From assembly GCA_028292065.1 (NCBI GenBank), contig JAQGNC010000495.1:1-18436 (forward strand): 18,436 nt of DNA, in the 5' to 3' direction. A model generated the notes under the pieces. It was not told where the DNA came from, did not search any database, and worked only from the letters and a program-made list of their open reading frames with translations. A program made the position numbers and the translations under genes. Source of the DNA: Betaproteobacteria bacterium. Its GTDB lineage: Bacteria > Pseudomonadota > Gammaproteobacteria > Burkholderiales > SG8-41. Shown here in pieces: positions 1 through 6,817 of the stretch. Every line of letters starts with the position of its first letter. Positions within the stretch are counted from its first letter, which is position 1.

Positions 1-1269
1 GTCATCTCGGGCGAGTATTTCGGCTGGAGCTACGGCTGGGCCGCCGCGGGCACCGTCGGCTTTATTTATACGACGCTGATCGTCGCGGTCCTCTATCTCG
101 CATTCATCTTCAGCTTCACCGAGCTCACGACCGCAATCCCCGACGCCGGCGGTCCTTTCGAATACGCGAGACGCGCTTTCGGTCCTGTCGGAGGTCTCGT
201 CGCGGGCTATGCGGCGCTGGTGGAATTCGCGCTCGCCCCGCCCGCGATCGCCGCCGCGCTCGGCGGCTACATCCACTTCCAGTTCGAGCACGTGCCGGTG
301 GTCCTGGTCGGCATCGTCGCGTTCGTCGTCTTCGTGTGGCTCAACATCCTCGGCGTGAAGCAGGCGATGCGCTTCGAGCTCTTCGTCACGATCCTCGCGG
401 TCGCCGAGCTGCTCGTGTTCATGGCGGTGGTCGCCCCCGGATTCAGGATGGACAACTTCCTCGCCAACCCGATGCCGTCCGGATTTGCGGGGGTGCTCGC
501 CGCCATCCCTTTCGCGATCTGGTTTTTTCTCGCGATCGAAGGCGTCGCGATGGCGGCGGAAGAAGTGAAAGACCCGCGCACCACGATTCCGCGCGGCTAC
601 ATCTCGGGAATACTGACGCTCGTCGTGCTCGCTTTCGGCGTCATGATCTTTGCCGGCGGCGCAGGCGACTGGAGCAAGCTTTCGGGCATCGACTCTCCAC
701 TGCCCGAAGCGATGGGCATGGTCGTGGGGCGCCAGAGCGGCTGGCTGCACATGCTGGTCGCGGTCGGCCTGTTCGGGCTGCTCGCGTCTTTCCACGGCAT
801 CATCCTGTCGTGCTCGCGGCAGATCTTCGGCCTCGCGCGAGCGGGGTACCTGCCGCCGACGCTCGCGGCGGTGCACGACGTGCGCCGCACTCCGCACGTC
901 GCACTGATGGCCACCGGCGCCGTGGGGATCATCGCGCTGCTCTCGGGCCGCACGAGCGAGCTCATCACCCTGTCGGCGCTCGGTGCGCTGAGCATGTACG
1001 TCTGCAGCATGCTCGCCCTGTTTCGCCTGCGGCGCAGCCACCCCAACCTCGAGCGTCCTTTCCGCGCGCCGTTCTATCCGGCGCTGCCGTTCATCGCGCT
1101 CGCGCTTTCGGTGCTGAGCCTCGCGGTCGTCGTCTGGTTCAACCCGGGAATCACCGCGATCTTCGTCGCCGGCTTCGCTGCGGCGCTGGCGTATTACGGC
1201 GCGACCGGCGCCCGGCGAGCCGACGCGGCGCGTCAGGAAGCGCCCGCTCGGCAGGCTGGTAACCTGTGA
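1..1269 (+). CDS. APC-superfamily amino acid/ethanolamine permease-like transporter (5' truncated)
   Basis: Integral inner-membrane transporter of the amino acid-polyamine-organocation superfamily, probably a proton-coupled importer of an amine or amino acid. The frame is open from base 1, so the N-terminus (roughly 30-40 residues by family length) lies outside the window; 422 residues are present. The first visible residues, VISGEYFGWSYGW, resemble the first-helix region of ethanolamine permeases. They are followed by about ten hydrophobic segments, the conserved FAIWFFLAIEGVAMAAEEVK region near residues 170-190, and a short charged C-terminal tail. The stop is TGA at 1267-1269. A CDGSH protein gene starts 50 bases downstream on the same strand. 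Family assignment is firm. Ethanolamine as substrate is inferred from resemblance only, since no ethanolamine ammonia-lyase gene is in view. Confidence 0.85.
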   Translation, partial: VISGEYFGWSYGWAAAGTVGFIYTTLIVAVLYLAFIFSFTELTTAIPDAGGPFEYARRAFGPVGGLVAGYAALVEFALAPPAIAAALGGYIHFQFEHVPVVLVGIVAFVVFVWLNILGVKQAMRFELFVTILAVAELLVFMAVVAPGFRMDNFLANPMPSGFAGVLAAIPFAIWFFLAIEGVAMAAEEVKDPRTTIPRGYISGILTLVVLAFGVMIFAGGAGDWSKLSGIDSPLPEAMGMVVGRQSGWLHMLVAVGLFGLLASFHGIILSCSRQIFGLARAGYLPPTLAAVHDVRRTPHVALMATGAVGIIALLSGRTSELITLSALGALSMYVCSMLALFRLRRSHPNLERPFRAPFYPALPFIALALSVLSLAVVVWFNPGITAIFVAGFAAALAYYGATGARRADAARQEAPARQAGNL

Positions 1270-1319
1270 TCTCCGGCACGCGTGCCGTCGTCCTCGCGAA
1301 CTCAACGAAAGGAACGAAC

Positions 1320-1532
1320 ATGGCTGACGTCAGGATCACCGCCACCAAAAACGGCCCTTACAAAGTCGAAGGCCCGATCGACCTTTTTTACGAAGGCCAG
1401 CGCCTGCCGGCGAAGTCCCCAGCTTTCCTGTGCCGCTGCGGCGCGTCGAGCACCAAGCCTTTTTGCGACGGGACGCATTCCAGGATCGGCTTCACTGCGG
1501 CGGCGGAGCTTTTTCCCGACAGCAAGGAATAG
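1320..1532 (+). CDS. Small CDGSH-type iron-sulfur domain protein
   Basis: A 70-residue protein consisting essentially of one CDGSH domain. The motif CRCGASSTKPFCDGTH (about residues 38-53) matches C-x-C-x2-S-x3-P-x-C-D-G-T-H exactly. The three cysteines and one histidine are expected to bind a redox-active [2Fe-2S] cluster. ATG at 1320 is chosen because AAAGGA lies about six bases upstream and the N-terminus is compact. An in-frame start at 1266 would add an unconserved 18-residue extension that nearly overlaps the permease stop. The protein is probably cytosolic, as no signal peptide or membrane segment is visible. In bacteria such single-domain proteins are linked to iron or redox homeostasis, but the partner is unknown here. 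It may be co-transcribed with the permease. Confidence 0.9.
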   Translation: MADVRITATKNGPYKVEGPIDLFYEGQRLPAKSPAFLCRCGASSTKPFCDGTHSRIGFTAAAELFPDSKE

Positions 1533-1562
1533 GGGCTCGGCGTTCGCAGGAGAAGTTGACGG

Positions 1563-1634
1563 CCGTTCACCCTTCGACTGCGGCGCAGTGCGCCCTTCGA
1601 CGAGCTCAGGACAGGCTCTGCTCAGGACGAACGG
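1563..1634. repeat. Dispersed palindromic repeat, family A, in a convergent gap
   Basis: The element opens with CCGTTCACCCTTCGAC and closes with GCTCAGGACGAACGG, so its ends are inverted (CCGTTC/GAACGG). The interior contains partially duplicated CCCTTCGAC and GCTCAGGAC units. A related element is at 9522-9646. It lies between the converging CDGSH and Bug-protein genes. The motif resembles a widespread intergenic repeat of high-GC proteobacteria. A transcription-termination role is possible but not shown. Confidence 0.7.
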
Positions 1635-1664
1635 GGTTGTGATGCGTACATAAGCATCAGCGCC

Positions 1665-2633
1665 CTAGTCGACCCTGATGTTCCCCGCCTTCACCACCTT
1701 GGTCCATTTCGCGATGTCGCGGGCGACGTAGCGCGAGAATTCCTCGGGCGTGTTGTGCGCGGCGTCCATGCCGTCGTTGCGCAGGCGCTCCTGGACGTCG
1801 GCCCTCGCGAGGATGCGCGCGACCGACTGGTTGAGCTTGTCGACGATGGTCTTCGGCGTTCCCGGCGGCGCCCACATGCCGAACCACGTCACGGCGGTAT
1901 AGCCCGGAACCACTTCGTTGACCGCGGGGAGATCGGGCAGCACCTTCGAGCGCTGCTCGCTGGTGACCGCGAGGCCTCGCAGCTTGCCGGCGTTCATGTG
2001 CGGCGACAAGACCAGCGGCCCGCCGAAGTAGATCTGGATCTGTCCGCCGAGGAGATCGGTGATCGCGGGCGCGTCGCCCTTGTAAGGCACGTGGATCATG
2101 TTGGTGCCGGTCATCTGCCTGAAGTGCTCGGTCGCGAGGTGCGGCACGCCGCCGGTGCCTGACGAGCCGAAGGTGAGGCTGCCTGGCTTCGCACGCGCCA
2201 ATGCAATGAGCTCTTTGATGCCGGCCGCTTTCACCGATGGGTGCACCGCGACCACGAAGGGCCCGGTGGTGATCAGCGTGACCGGCGAGATGCCCGCGAT
2301 CGGGTCGTAGCCGAGCTTGTAGAGCGCGGCGCTCGACGCATAGCTCGACGCTCCCACGTTGATCGTGTAACCGTCCGGATTCGCGCGCACCACGATCTCG
2401 GTGCCGATGGTGCCGCCGGCGCCTGCACGGTTGTCGACGATGAAGGACTGGCCGAGCGCGTCCGACAATCGCGGCGCCACGAGGCGTGCGACGACGTCGG
2501 TCGCGCCGCCGGGGGCGAATGGGACGACCACGCGAACCGGGCGCTCGGGCCATTTTGCGATCTGGGCATATGACGCGGGGGCCGGTGCAGCTAACGCGAA
2601 CAACAGCAGTGCGCTTCCTGGTCTCATGGGCAC
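1665..2633 (-). CDS. Bug/TctC-family periplasmic substrate-binding protein
   Basis: Exported binding protein of the tripartite tricarboxylate transporter (TctC/Bug) family, 322 residues, the usual length. A signal peptide (LLLFALAAPAPASYA) ends near residue 23. The mature protein has the family hallmarks RPVRVVVPFAPGGATD, the loop GAGGTIGTE, NPDGYT, the segment FGSSGTGGVPHLATEHF, HVPYKGDAPAITDLLGGQI and DLPAVNEVVPGY. Such proteins bind small carboxylates in the periplasm. The first start is GTG at 2633, with GGA five bases upstream; ATG at 2627 is an alternative giving the same mature protein. No tctA or tctB lies nearby, which is common for this hugely expanded family in Burkholderiales. The ligand cannot be predicted. 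It is divergent from pilU across 160 bases and convergent with the CDGSH gene. Confidence 0.93.
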   Translation of the reverse strand: MPMRPGSALLLFALAAPAPASYAQIAKWPERPVRVVVPFAPGGATDVVARLVAPRLSDALGQSFIVDNRAGAGGTIGTEIVVRANPDGYTINVGASSYASSAALYKLGYDPIAGISPVTLITTGPFVVAVHPSVKAAGIKELIALARAKPGSLTFGSSGTGGVPHLATEHFRQMTGTNMIHVPYKGDAPAITDLLGGQIQIYFGGPLVLSPHMNAGKLRGLAVTSEQRSKVLPDLPAVNEVVPGYTAVTWFGMWAPPGTPKTIVDKLNQSVARILARADVQERLRNDGMDAAHNTPEEFSRYVARDIAKWTKVVKAGNIRVD

Positions 2634-2793
2634 GGTTTTCCGTTGATTGCTCGACGCCGCTTATCCCGAGACTAGCACGGGGCAGCTTTCCGCTCGGCGC
2701 GGCGCTTGATACGATCGGAAGCCCCGCTCGAGTCTCTTCATTCTTATGGCGCACTGGCCCTCCAGAGCCGCCGAACATTGCCGATAAGGAAGC

Positions 2794-4080
2794 ATGGCTG
2801 ATCTCACCGAAGACCAGGCGCGAGCCTATATGCACAAGCTGCTCGCCGGCATGAGCCAGGCGGGCGGCTCGGATCTCTTCATCTCCCACGATTTCCCGCC
2901 GAGCATGAAAAACCACGGCGCGATGCAGCCGCTGTCGAGCCAGAAGCTCAGCGGTGAAGTGACGGCCAAGCTCGCGCACGCGCTGATGAACGAGCGCCAG
3001 CGCGCGGAATTCGCGAAGGAGCTCGAGTGCAACTTCGCGATTTCGATTCCCGGGGTGTCGCGCTTTCGAGTGAACGTCTACGTGCAGCAGCAGCACGTGG
3101 GCATGGTGATCCGCACGATCGCCTCCGAGATCCCGAACTTCGAGAAGCTCGACCTGCCCCCGATCCTGAAAGACGTCATCATGACCAAGCGCGGGCTCGT
3201 GCTGGTGGTCGGCGGCACGGGATCGGGCAAGTCGACTTCGCTCGCCGCGCTGATCGACCATCGCAACCGCACCTCGGCCGGTCACATCATCACGGTCGAA
3301 GACCCGGTCGAGTACGTGCACCAGTCGCAGCAGTCGCTCGTCACCCATCGCGAAGTCGGCGTCGACACCCACTCGTGGCACCACGCGCTCAAGAACACCC
3401 TGCGCCAGGCGCCCGACGTGATCCTGATCGGCGAGATTCGGGACACCGAGACGATGGAGCACGCGATCACCTTCGCCGAGACCGGCCACCTGTGCCTCGG
3501 CACGCTGCACTCGAACAACGCGAACCAGACGCTCGACCGCATCGTCAACTTCTTCCCCGACGAGCGCCGCAACCAGCTCCTCATGGATCTTTCGGTGAAC
3601 CTGCGTGCGATCATCTCGCAGCGCCTGGTGCGCACGGTCGACGGCAACGGACGCAAAGCCGCGGTCGAGGTGCTCATCAACACCCCGACGATCGCCGAGC
3701 GCATCTTCAAAGGCGAGTTCCACGAGATCAAGGCGATCATGGAAAAGTCGCGCGAGCTCGGCATGCGCACTTTCGACTGGGCGCTGTTCGAGCTTTACAA
3801 CGCGGGCGACATCTCCTACGAGGAAGCGCTGCGCAACGCCGACTCGGCCAACGAGCTGCGGCTCAACATCAAGCTGAAGAGCGAGCGCGGCGAGCCGGCG
3901 TCGGCCGGCGGGCTCTCGCTGTCATTCGACAAGGGATTGTCGCCCGAGGAAGCCGAAGCGCAGCGGCGCGAGGAGCTGCGCAAGCAGCAGGATAAAAAAC
4001 GCGAGCTCGAAGACGAGCAGATCCGCCAAGCGCTCGAGGAAAAGCGGGCGCTCGCGCTGCGGGGAGAGGGGGAGGCGTAG
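2794..4080 (+). CDS. pilU: PilT/PilU-family type IV pilus retraction ATPase, PilU-like
   Basis: Cytoplasmic hexameric secretion-type ATPase that powers or assists type IV pilus retraction (twitching). Walker A GGTGSGKST is at residues 140-148 (Lys146). The Walker B region VILIGEIRD is at 209-217 (Glu214), and the His box HLCLGTLHSNNA is at 232-243. The C-terminal domain includes NTPTIAERIFKGE, EIKAIMEKSRELGM and SYEEALRNADSANELRL, which favours PilU over PilT. The protein is 428 residues, against about 380 for classical PilU. The excess is a highly charged tail (about residues 375-428) rich in Glu, Lys, Arg and Gln that looks like a coiled coil. ATG at 2794 follows AAGGA. Usually pilU sits beside pilT; here the neighbours are unrelated, so pilT must be elsewhere if the system is complete. 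Confidence 0.9.
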   Translation: MADLTEDQARAYMHKLLAGMSQAGGSDLFISHDFPPSMKNHGAMQPLSSQKLSGEVTAKLAHALMNERQRAEFAKELECNFAISIPGVSRFRVNVYVQQQHVGMVIRTIASEIPNFEKLDLPPILKDVIMTKRGLVLVVGGTGSGKSTSLAALIDHRNRTSAGHIITVEDPVEYVHQSQQSLVTHREVGVDTHSWHHALKNTLRQAPDVILIGEIRDTETMEHAITFAETGHLCLGTLHSNNANQTLDRIVNFFPDERRNQLLMDLSVNLRAIISQRLVRTVDGNGRKAAVEVLINTPTIAERIFKGEFHEIKAIMEKSRELGMRTFDWALFELYNAGDISYEEALRNADSANELRLNIKLKSERGEPASAGGLSLSFDKGLSPEEAEAQRREELRKQQDKKRELEDEQIRQALEEKRALALRGEGEA

Positions 4081-4119
4081 GCTGCTGCGAGCGTCTCGGG
4101 ATTGCTTCGTCACCGCGCT

Positions 4120-4245
4120 CCTCGCAATGACAGTGTTGGTGTGATCGCGAGGACCGCGCCTCCTCGCAATGACGGTGTTGGTGTCATCGCCAGGACCGCG
4201 CCTCCTCGCAATGAGAGTGTTGGTGTCATCGCGAGGAGCCGCGGG
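4120..4245. repeat. Three tandem copies of a 42-bp repeat, family C
   Basis: Units start at 4120, 4162 and 4204, each beginning CCTCGCAATGA and spaced exactly 42 bases apart. The first two end AGGACCGCGCCT; the third diverges at its end. The array is preceded by ATTGCTTCGTCACCGCG (4101-4117) and runs into a 49-base segment (4225-4273) that recurs at 17667-17715. Within each unit, CCTCGCAATGAC and GT(C/G)ATCGC(G/C)AGG form an imperfect inverted pair. No open frame is convincing here. Confidence 0.85.
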
Positions 4246-4273
4246 AGCGCGACGCGGCGATCTCGTGGCGCAC
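4225..4273. repeat. 49-bp dispersed repeat, copy 1 (family C)
   Basis: This stretch begins GTCATCGCGAGGAGCCGCGG and ends GATCTCGTGGCGCAC. It is repeated at 17667-17715 in the same orientation, apparently with a single mismatch (GGGAGCGCG here against GGTAGCGCG there). Near-identity across 13 kb indicates a recently active or homogenised intergenic element rather than chance. Confidence 0.85.
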
Positions 4274-4303
4274 GCAACGGCGCGAGCTTCTCGCGTGCCT
4301 GTT

Positions 4304-4372
4304 TCCCTCGCCCCGCGATAGCGGGGAGAGCCTGCGAAGCGGGCGAGGGGCCGGGCTAGGGTGAGGGGCAAC
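4304..4372. repeat. Palindromic REP-like element, family B
   Basis: The element reads CCCTCGCCCCGC, then GCGGGGAGAGCCTGCGAAGC, then GGGCGAGGGG, and ends AGGGTGAGGGGCAAC. It has nested inverted repeats (CCCTCGCCC with GGGCGAGGG; CCCCGC with GCGGGG). Related copies are at 6568-6733, 11506-11552, 13044-13079 and 16089-16180. It lies between convergent pilU and the minus-strand exported-protein gene. A factor-independent terminator role is possible, but there is no clear U-tract. Confidence 0.75.
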
Positions 4373-4415
4373 AACACGGGCCCCGCTCATTCTGCACAGC
4401 GCCGCGTTCAACGTC

Positions 4416-4453
4416 GCAACCCCGGCTGCAGGCGAGGGCGCCTGCGCTACAAC
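4416..4453. repeat. Dispersed repeat, family D, copy 1
   Basis: The sequence GCAACCCCGGCTGCAGG followed by CGCCTGCGCTACAA recurs at 17359-17396 with few changes. The core CTGCAGGCG...CGCCTGCG is an inverted repeat able to form a hairpin. It ends 16 bases from the stop of the minus-strand gene at 4469, a position suited to a transcription-end structure. The rest of the 388-base gene-free gap (4081-4468) holds only the family C and B repeats listed separately. Confidence 0.75.
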
Positions 4454-4468
4454 AGCTCTTAAGTAGCC

Positions 4469-5320
4469 CTACCGCGGCGGATCAGGCGTAAACGCGAGCC
4501 CGGCGGGAAACGCGTTCGGCTCGCTGCCATAACGAGGCCCGCTCGGCAGCACGCCCATCGCGACGAGGTTCTCGCGGCGATCGTAGCGCAGCGTCACCAC
4601 TTCGGACGGCGTTTCGCTCGCACGCTCGAACCTGACCACAGTCACCCGTGACGCCTCGTCTCGGCCATGCCCGGTGCCGAGCGGTGCGGCCTTCGCGAGG
4701 CGGCTCGCGCTCTCGTTGCGCACCGACTCGTCGGCGCTTGCCGCGCCACGCGACGCGGGCGCGCTCTGCGCCTGCGCTTCCGCGGCTACTGGCGCCTGCC
4801 GCATCTCCAGCTCCCGGCGCGCGATCGGCTGCGGCTTCTCTCGAAAGACCGCGACGCCGATCACGCCGACGTTGGCCGGTCGGCCGGTGCGCGCGGCGTA
4901 GGAGCTCTCGTGCTCGGTGAAATAGAACGCAGCGGTGCGCTCGAGGCTCTTGCGCCAGCCGGCGACTTCGACCGAGGCCCACGGCGCGAGCACGTAACCG
5001 GATTGCGAGGGCGCCGCGGTATCTCCTGAAATCACGTTCACGCCGTCGACGCTGGTCACCACCAGCACGCGCGCCCCGGTCGTGTTGCGGATGCGCACGG
5101 CGTATTCGTGGCCAGGCACGCCGACGATATAGCGCCGGCCGTCGCTGGGGTGCACGTCGAGCGCGGCACCGCTGGTGCGGTCGTAGACATCGACCTGCAC
5201 CAGGCCGGCCTGCGCGACGGGTGGCCTGTAGACATCGCCATGTGCGGCGCATGCGCTCGCGCCGAGCCCCACCAGCATCGCCGCAAGCGCGCGGCGGGTG
5301 ATCGATAAACGTGCGGTCAT
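4469..5320 (-). CDS. Conserved exported protein of unknown function
   Basis: A 283-residue protein with a cleavable N-terminal signal (ALAAMLVGLGASACAA, about residues 11-26). Cys24 is preceded by ASA rather than a canonical LAG/LAA lipobox, so lipoprotein status is uncertain. The mature region has a beta-rich half (residues 40-160) with VGVPGHEYAVRIRNTTG, SVDGVNVISGDTA, SGYVLAPW, GWRKS and YAARTGRPANVGVIGVAVF. An Ala/Glu/Ser-rich linker (about 170-205) follows. The C-terminal segment contains LGTGHGRDE and VVTLRYDRRENLVAMGVLPS. I recognise these as conserved blocks of a proteobacterial family but know no assigned function. ATG at 5320 is supported by GGAGGG six bases upstream. The gene is divergent from a Bug-family gene and convergent with pilU. 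It is probably periplasmic. Confidence 0.85.
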   Translation of the reverse strand: MTARLSITRRALAAMLVGLGASACAAHGDVYRPPVAQAGLVQVDVYDRTSGAALDVHPSDGRRYIVGVPGHEYAVRIRNTTGARVLVVTSVDGVNVISGDTAAPSQSGYVLAPWASVEVAGWRKSLERTAAFYFTEHESSYAARTGRPANVGVIGVAVFREKPQPIARRELEMRQAPVAAEAQAQSAPASRGAASADESVRNESASRLAKAAPLGTGHGRDEASRVTVVRFERASETPSEVVTLRYDRRENLVAMGVLPSGPRYGSEPNAFPAGLAFTPDPPR

Positions 5321-5534
5321 GACAAGCCCTCCGTGAGCGGCCGGGACGGCAGCCCGGCATCACTCGATTAAACGCGGCGGGCTGGGAAACGGGGTTAAAG
5401 CGGGTCGAGTGCTGAACGATGAGTTGGCGCGATTCAGGTGCGCGCGAAAGATTGTGCCCCGCCGGCGTGCATACCGGAATCTCCAGCCCTGCCGTGGCAT
5501 CATCGGGCCCTCATTGCAAATGGAGTCGTTGCTC

Positions 5535-6539
5535 ATGTCGATGTGGCACGTTGATGGTGCATTGCGCGCGGTGTCGGGCGCTCGTCTGCTGTACGCGATC
5601 GGAGTGTGTGCCGCGGTGTGCGCGACCGCGGCTTCGGCCCAGACCTACCCGGCGCGGCCGGTCAGGATCATTCATGGGTACGCGGCCGCTTCGGCGATCG
5701 ACGTATTCTCGCGGCCGCTCGCTCAGAAAGTTTCTGAAGCACTGGGCCAGCAGTTCATCGTCGACCCGCGGCCGGGCGCGACCGGCACGATCGGCGGCGA
5801 CCTCGTGGCGAAAGCACAACCCGACGGCTACACCCTGCTCGCCGCACCGTCCTCCGCGCTCGGGAGCACGCCGCATCTGCAGAAGCTGCCTTACGACACG
5901 CTGCGCGATTTCATACCGATCGTCCAGATCAACCAGTTCTCGAACATCCTCGTCGTGCATCCGGCGGTGCCCGCGAGGACCGTGGCCGAGTTCATCAAGC
6001 TCGCCAAAGCGCGGCCGGGCTACCTGACTTACGCGTCGACCGGCGTCGGCAGCGGTTTCCACCTGAACGTCGAGACCTTCTGCCAGATGGCCGGGATCAA
6101 GATGCTGCACGTGCCTTACCGTGGCGGCGGCTCGTCGGCGCTGCCCGATCTGATGGGCGGCCGCGTCGACGCGATGCTCGACAACATCGGCGTGGTCAAA
6201 CCGTACGTCGACGCCGGCAAGCTCCGGCCGCTCGGCGTGACGGGTGTCGTCAGAGTGCCGGCGCTGCCCAATGTGCCGACGATCGGCGAGACCGTTCCCG
6301 GATTTGAAGCATCGGGTTGGCACGGCTGGCTCGCGCCGGCGGGAACCTCGAAGGAGATCGTCGCGCGCCTGAACGGCGCGGTGCGCAAAGCGCTCGCGCT
6401 GCCGGACATCCGCGCGTTCTGGGCGACCAACGGCGTGGAAACCGTCGACACGACACCCGAGCAGTTCGCGGCGCGGCTGCGTCAGGATTACACCCGCTAC
6501 GGCAAGGTGATCGGCGAGCTCGGGCTGGCGGTGAAGTAG
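5535..6539 (+). CDS. Bug/TctC-family periplasmic substrate-binding protein (second copy)
   Basis: A 334-residue exported binding protein of the TctC/Bug family. The signal peptide (LLYAIGVCAAVCATAASA) ends near residue 35 and the mature protein begins QTYPARPVRII. Family blocks seen are ALGQQFIVDPRPGATGTIGG, QPDGYTLL, LPYDTLRDF, YASTGVGSGFHLNVE, HVPYRGGGSSALPDLMGG and LPNVPTIGETVPGFE. The usual PFxPGGxxD loop is replaced by HGYAAASAID, so its ligand loop differs from the Bug protein at 1665-2633. I chose ATG 5535, which has GGAG nine bases upstream and leaves a normal signal peptide. ATG 5520 is possible, and the frame extends to 5409 with an unlikely basic leader. No membrane subunits of a tripartite transporter are adjacent, and the ligand is unknown. 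Confidence 0.9.
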   Translation: MSMWHVDGALRAVSGARLLYAIGVCAAVCATAASAQTYPARPVRIIHGYAAASAIDVFSRPLAQKVSEALGQQFIVDPRPGATGTIGGDLVAKAQPDGYTLLAAPSSALGSTPHLQKLPYDTLRDFIPIVQINQFSNILVVHPAVPARTVAEFIKLAKARPGYLTYASTGVGSGFHLNVETFCQMAGIKMLHVPYRGGGSSALPDLMGGRVDAMLDNIGVVKPYVDAGKLRPLGVTGVVRVPALPNVPTIGETVPGFEASGWHGWLAPAGTSKEIVARLNGAVRKALALPDIRAFWATNGVETVDTTPEQFAARLRQDYTRYGKVIGELGLAVK

Positions 6540-6567
6540 ACGACAGCGGGCATCACCGCCAAAACCA

Positions 6568-6733
6568 CCCCCATCCCAACCTTCCCCCCGAAGGGGGAGA
6601 GCACGCGAAGCGTGCGAGGGGGTCAGAGTTATCCGCGCTGCGGATGACCAACACCTTGGGTAAGAAGAGTCTTGCAGGCGCGCTGCGCCTGTAGTCCCCT
6701 CCCCATCAGGGGGCGGGTTAGGGTGGGGGTGGG
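6568..6733. repeat. Paired palindromic elements, family B, in a convergent gap
   Basis: The left part has CCCCCATCCCAACC followed by the hairpin TTCCCCCCGAAGGGGGAG and a second small hairpin GCACGCGAAGCGTGC. The right part (6696-6733) has CCCCTCCCCATCAGGGGG and GGTTAGGGTGGGGGTGGG. The outer arms CACCCCCATCCCAACC and GGTTAGGGTGGGGGTG are imperfect inverted copies of each other. Between them, TGCAGGCGCGCTGCGCCTGTAG (6673-6694, near-palindromic) resembles family D. The unit fills the gap between the converging Bug-protein and amidohydrolase genes and may end transcription from both sides. Confidence 0.75.
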
Positions 6734-6817
6734 TTTAAGGTCTTAAGGAAAGGCGGCGCGGAGGTAAACCTTGGTTTCCTTCCGCATCGTTCACCGCCCG
6801 GCGGACCCGAAGGGACC

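Noticed and set aside
336..1262. 308-codon plus-strand frame inside the permease
   Set aside because: An Arg/Ala/His-rich shadow of the permease, which has consistent membrane segments in its own frame.
1657..3723. A 688-codon minus-strand open frame
   Set aside because: It lies over the Bug-protein gene in another frame and antisense to pilU, both with clear family motifs. The translation is rich in Arg, His, Asp and Val repeats typical of GC-rich shadow frames.
4101..4273. Possible CRISPR array
   Set aside because: The 42-base units repeat throughout their length with no unique spacers, there are only three, and no cas genes are present.
4469..5320. Tat export signal in the uncharacterised exported protein (ITRRALAAM)
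   Set aside because: It has two arginines but lacks the usual SRRxFLK context, so an ordinary Sec signal explains the N-terminus.
5409..5534. N-terminal extension of the second Bug protein
   Set aside because: It is basic and unconserved, and placing it before the signal peptide would bury the export signal.
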